NCBI GenBank assembly: GCA_963833675.1
Contig: CAWHYW010000032.1
Coordinates: forward strand, 1-64,000
DNA length: 64,000 bases
Source: DASQDN01 sp963833675
Lineage (GTDB): Bacteria > Acidobacteriota > Terriglobia > Bryobacterales > Bryobacteraceae
Direction of reading: 5' to 3'
How positions within the stretch are numbered: position 1 is the stretch's first letter; every line of letters starts with the position of its first letter. The position numbers and the translations under genes were made by a program. Below are positions 61,136 to 64,000 of this stretch, one piece after another. The notes beneath the pieces were generated by a model. The model had not been told where the DNA came from. It saw nothing but the letters and a program-made list of their open reading frames with translations, and searched no databases.

Positions 61136-61307
61136 CGATCGACCCTCCGGAAGTCGCCCCACCCTAAACTGGGCTTCCCTTTCTTAGATGTGCTTTTCGA
61201 TAAGTAAGACTCCATTACGTGACCATGGTGTCGAAATCTTGTGAGGGTAAGACGTTCTACCCTCAATTGCGGTTGCCCCTGACTTACGAATATGTATCAT
61301 CAATGAC

Positions 61308-62513
61308 ATGCGCCTGTGCGCTCTTTCCTTGATACTCGCGACCGCCACACTGGGGCAGGATTGGACGCAATGGGGTGGTCCGAACCGGGACTTCCAGTTG
61401 ACGGTTTCGCTTAAGGCATCGGGCTGGCCTGCGAGTGGACCCAGGCAGATCTGGACCCGCGAACTCGGAGATGGTTACTCCTCGATGGTGACTTCCGGCC
61501 CAACACTATATACGGAATATCGAAAGGGAACGCGGGAGATTGTCATCGCTCTCGAAGCGGCTACGGGAAAAACAGTATGGGAGACATCCATCGAGGCTCC
61601 CCACGGCCCGGGAATGAATGTCGAAGCAGGGCCTGGCCCACATTCGACTCCGCTAATCGCGGGCGATCGTATCTTTGTCACGACAGTGATTGGACATCTC
61701 GTGGCGCTGGATCGCAAGACGGGCGCCCGGCTTTGGTCGCATGATCTTTGGAAGGAATACAAAGGCAATCAGGTGGAGCGCGGCTATTCTTCCAGTCCCA
61801 TGGCTTACAAGGACACCGTCATTGTGCCGGTGGGAGGACCCGGCCGGGCGCTTATGTCTTTTCGACAGGTGGATGGCTCAGTGGTTTGGTCCAAGGGAGA
61901 TTTTGATAACGCTTATTCATCGCCCATTCTGATCCGCGCGGCGGGTCGAGATCAGGTAGTCAGCTTCATGGCGAAACATGTGATGGCTGCAGATCCGGCG
62001 ACCGGGAATACGCTCTGGAGCATTGGCCACCGAACCAGCTACGACATCAATGCGGCGACTCCGGTTTGGTGCGCGGATACCGCCATGCTTATAGTCTCGT
62101 CGGCATACGATGGCGGAGCCCGTGGAATCCTGGTGGGCTCCGAAGCGAAGGAACTGTGGCATAACAACCGCCTTCGTGTTCATCACACCAACATGGTTTG
62201 TAAGGGAGGCATAGTCTATGGTTCCAGCGGTGACTTCGGACCGGCCCCTCTCACTGCGGTGGAATCAAAGACCGGAAGAGTGCTCTGGCAGAATCGAGCT
62301 TTCACAAAAGCCAATTTTGTGCTGGCCGGCGATCGCATCTTTGTAGCCGATGACGATGGGAGCGTCGCGATCGCGACGATTGCGCCCGAAGGTATGAAGG
62401 TGCTCGCAGAGGCTCAGCTATTACAGGCGAATTCCTGGACTGTGCCGGTTGTTTCGGATGCGCGGTTATTCGTCCGTGACCGTCACAAGCTCATCGCGCT
62501 CGCGCTGGAGTGA
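61308..62513 (+). CDS. Secreted PQQ-like beta-propeller protein
   Basis: A 401-residue exported protein (signal peptide MRLCALSLILATATLGQ) built of repeated 'ALDxxTGxxLW' blades: ALEAATGKTVWET, ALDRKTGARLWSH, AADPATGNTLWSI, AVESKTGRVLWQN and others, forming a seven- or eight-bladed propeller. 'PQQ-binding-like' is a structural name: there is no dehydrogenase active-site cysteine pair or cytochrome. The start WTQWGGPNRDFQ is common to a family in planctomycetes and acidobacteria. Substrate or partner unknown. It converges with the ABC-F gene, the stops 9 bp apart. Confidence 0.88.
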   Translation: MRLCALSLILATATLGQDWTQWGGPNRDFQLTVSLKASGWPASGPRQIWTRELGDGYSSMVTSGPTLYTEYRKGTREIVIALEAATGKTVWETSIEAPHGPGMNVEAGPGPHSTPLIAGDRIFVTTVIGHLVALDRKTGARLWSHDLWKEYKGNQVERGYSSSPMAYKDTVIVPVGGPGRALMSFRQVDGSVVWSKGDFDNAYSSPILIRAAGRDQVVSFMAKHVMAADPATGNTLWSIGHRTSYDINAATPVWCADTAMLIVSSAYDGGARGILVGSEAKELWHNNRLRVHHTNMVCKGGIVYGSSGDFGPAPLTAVESKTGRVLWQNRAFTKANFVLAGDRIFVADDDGSVAIATIAPEGMKVLAEAQLLQANSWTVPVVSDARLFVRDRHKLIALALE

Positions 62514-62522
62514 ACGCTCAAC

Positions 62523-64000
62523 TTACGAGTAGATACCTGGAGCTTCATGTCCTAGGTCTTGGACATATTCTACATATGAGCCTGGGTAAACCCGGGGATC
62601 TCGACCGACGCCGCTTTCGCCGCCCAACTCAAGTACTCGCGATCCTAACCCGCGAAGGAAGGTCCGATCGTGCGACACAAAGATCATCGTGCCTTCGAAA
62701 TCTTTCAGTGCTTCCACGAGCATCTCTTTGGTGGCCAGGTCCAGATGATTGGTCGGCTCGTCGAGGACCAGGAAGTTAGGCGGGTTGTAAAGCATTCTCG
62801 CCATCGCAAGCCTGGATTTCTCTCCGCCCGACAAAGCTCGAATCTTCTTATCGACATCATCACCGGAGAATTGAAACGCCCCCGCGAGCGTGCGTAACGA
62901 TCCGAGACCGTCCTTCGGAAAGTCCCTCTGCAGTTGGTCGATGACCGTCAGGTCCGGATCGAGCACATCCAGCGATTGCTGCGCGAAATAAGCCATGTTG
63001 AGGCTCGCGCCAAGCCGTACGGTTCCGGAATCGGGCATACTGGCCCCGGCAATCATTTTGAGCAGAGTCGTCTTTCCGGCGCCGTTCCTGCCCATCACCG
63101 CCCAACGTTCACCTCGGCGAATGGTTAAGCTGAATCCGTCATAAATCACGCGCGGGCCATAGCTCTTACGAAGATCTTCGAGTACCGCGACCTGATCGCC
63201 GGATCGCGGCGGCACACGGAATTCGAATTTGACCACCTGCCGTTTTTTGGGCAATTCGATCTTTTCGATCTTGTCCAGGGCCTTGATACGGCTTTGCACC
63301 TGAGCTGCCTTGGCCGCATGTGCCTTGAAGCGCTCGATAAAACGCTGTTCCTTAGCCAGCATTGCCTGCTGCCGCGCGAAAGCAGCATGCTGATTGGCCT
63401 CGCGAATCGCTCGCTCACGTTCATAGAAGTCATAATTGCCCGAGTAGCAGATGATCTCTCCCGCATCGATCTCAGCAATCTTCGATACGAGCCGGTTCAT
63501 GAACTCGCGGTCATGGGATGTCATCAGCAGCGCGCCCTGGTATGACCTAAGGAATTGCTCCAGCCAGATGATCGACTCTATGTCCAGGTGATTTGTTGGC
63601 TCGTCCATCAGCAAGACGTCAGGCCGTCCGAGCAGAACGCGGGCTAACGCCACACGCATTTTCCAGCCCCCGGACAAAGCGCCTACGTCGCCGTCGATCT
63701 GATCATCTTTGAATCCAAGACCGTGCAGGACCTCACGAGCCTGAGCCTCGAGCGCGTACCCGTCGAGGTGCTCGTATTCTTCCTGCACTTCGCCGAATCG
63801 CGCGAGAATGCGATCGATTTCATCCGCTTGCATCGGATCTTCCATGGCGCGTTGCAGGTCTTCTAATTCGTGGTGGAGGTCGCCGACGCGTCCGCTGCCC
63901 GCGATTGCCTCATCGAGAACCGAACGTCCCTTCATCTCTTCGACGTCCTGACGAAAATAACCGATGGTTAGGCGCCTGGGAACCGTTACCTCTCCTTCAT
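62523..64000 (-). CDS. ABC-F ATPase, Uup/EttA-type (5' end beyond window)
   Basis: Cytoplasmic ABC-F protein with two ATPase domains and no transmembrane part; the family acts on ribosomes or in antibiotic resistance. Visible: signature LSGGWKMRVALARVL and Walker B VLLMDEPTNHLD of domain 1; a long coiled linker rich in Arg and Gln (HAAFARQQAMLAKEQRFIER); Walker A GRNGAGKTTLLKM, signature LSGGEKSRLAMARML and Walker B FLVLDEPTNHLD of domain 2. The frame is open to 64000 (residues GEVTVPRRLTIGYFRQDVEE precede an internal Met), so Walker A of domain 1 lies outside the window. Confidence 0.93.
   Translation of the reverse strand, partial: EGEVTVPRRLTIGYFRQDVEEMKGRSVLDEAIAGSGRVGDLHHELEDLQRAMEDPMQADEIDRILARFGEVQEEYEHLDGYALEAQAREVLHGLGFKDDQIDGDVGALSGGWKMRVALARVLLGRPDVLLMDEPTNHLDIESIIWLEQFLRSYQGALLMTSHDREFMNRLVSKIAEIDAGEIICYSGNYDFYERERAIREANQHAAFARQQAMLAKEQRFIERFKAHAAKAAQVQSRIKALDKIEKIELPKKRQVVKFEFRVPPRSGDQVAVLEDLRKSYGPRVIYDGFSLTIRRGERWAVMGRNGAGKTTLLKMIAGASMPDSGTVRLGASLNMAYFAQQSLDVLDPDLTVIDQLQRDFPKDGLGSLRTLAGAFQFSGDDVDKKIRALSGGEKSRLAMARMLYNPPNFLVLDEPTNHLDLATKEMLVEALKDFEGTMIFVSHDRTFLRGLGSRVLELGGESGVGRDPRVYPGSYVEYVQDLGHEAPGIYS

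Noticed and set aside
1..64000. tRNA, rRNA, CRISPR arrays, integrases or IS elements
   Set aside because: No T-loop/acceptor pairing resembling a tRNA, no regularly spaced repeats, and no transposase or recombinase motif (DDE, HUH, tyrosine recombinase) was seen on either strand.

Overview
The window looks like chromosomal DNA from an acidobacterium, probably of the Bryobacterales/Solibacter type. The pointers are family-level only: three secreted von Willebrand A proteins of the 'VWFA-related Acidobacterial' kind, a 1,190-residue TonB-dependent receptor with an N-terminal carboxypeptidase-regulatory (CnaB-like) domain, a remnant of a PadR/ADOP-permease pair, a Tat-exported sulfatase and aldo/keto reductase, a PEP-CTERM tail, and many small secreted proteins starting 'M-x-R-x-LLL...'. 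Base composition is moderately GC-rich. There is no phage, integrase, intact IS, CRISPR array, rRNA or recognisable tRNA, so this is ordinary chromosome rather than an island.

Layout. 1-6.4 kb: secreted alpha/beta hydrolase (cut by the window edge), frameshifted M20 peptidase, EamA transporter, HtrA/Do protease, then a scar with permease and PadR fragments. 6.4-13.7 kb: hydrolase, Fur-family regulator joined to an FHA-GAF-PP2C phosphatase, glycolate-oxidase-like subunits E and F, RlmI-like methyltransferase and HtpX. 13.8-20.6 kb: Hsp20 with a clean sigma-70 promoter, large membrane protein, RNase T2, IF-3 with a short upstream ORF, HNH nuclease, ComF, PqaA-like protein. 20.6-25.2 kb: secreted three-repeat protein, three Tad-pilus pseudopilins, DUF1569 and SIS-isomerase genes, much of it frameshifted. 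25.2-31.5 kb: secreted putative metalloprotease, two VWA proteins, then kdsB-pyrG-kdsA (Kdo supply plus CTP) and an alkD remnant. 31.5-39.4 kb: TonB receptor, truncated isocitrate-lyase-like gene, isochorismatase-like hydrolase, B12-type radical SAM enzyme, BBE-type flavoenzyme. 39.5-45.5 kb: SARP/BTAD-ATPase regulator, unknown secreted protein, metallo-beta-lactamase-fold enzyme, PEP-CTERM protein. 45.7-54 kb (minus strand): DUF4188, then a nucleoside salvage operon (pyrimidine phosphorylase, NupC transporter, purine phosphorylase, cytidine deaminase, exported MtaD-like deaminase), inositol-phosphatase-like SuhB, an Hfq-like Sm protein, a VWA protein and a MoaD-MoaE fusion. 54-64 kb: thioesterase, aldo/keto reductase, sulfatase, exported PPC/DUF296 protein, threonine synthase, DUF4126 membrane protein, amphipathic lipoprotein, YfcE-like phosphoesterase, PQQ-type beta-propeller, ABC-F ATPase (cut by the edge).

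Two themes stand out. First, about twenty single-base frameshifts are concentrated at 2.0-3.4, 5.9-6.4, 20.0, 22.0-25.1, 28.5 and 31.3 kb, several in compensating pairs and one in the normally indispensable kdsB, while very long genes elsewhere are intact; locally poor sequence quality is the simplest reading, real decay the alternative. Second, four truncated gene scars (ADOP permease, PadR, AlkD, isocitrate lyase/PEP mutase) sit in what look like empty spacers. The more biologically interesting items are the MoaD-MoaE fusion with an internal Gly-Gly, the Hfq-like protein in a VWA/suhB operon, the exported PPC-domain protein, the 8-codon ORF in front of infC, and the salvage operon ending in an exported deaminase. 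I did not find a convincing wholly new system.
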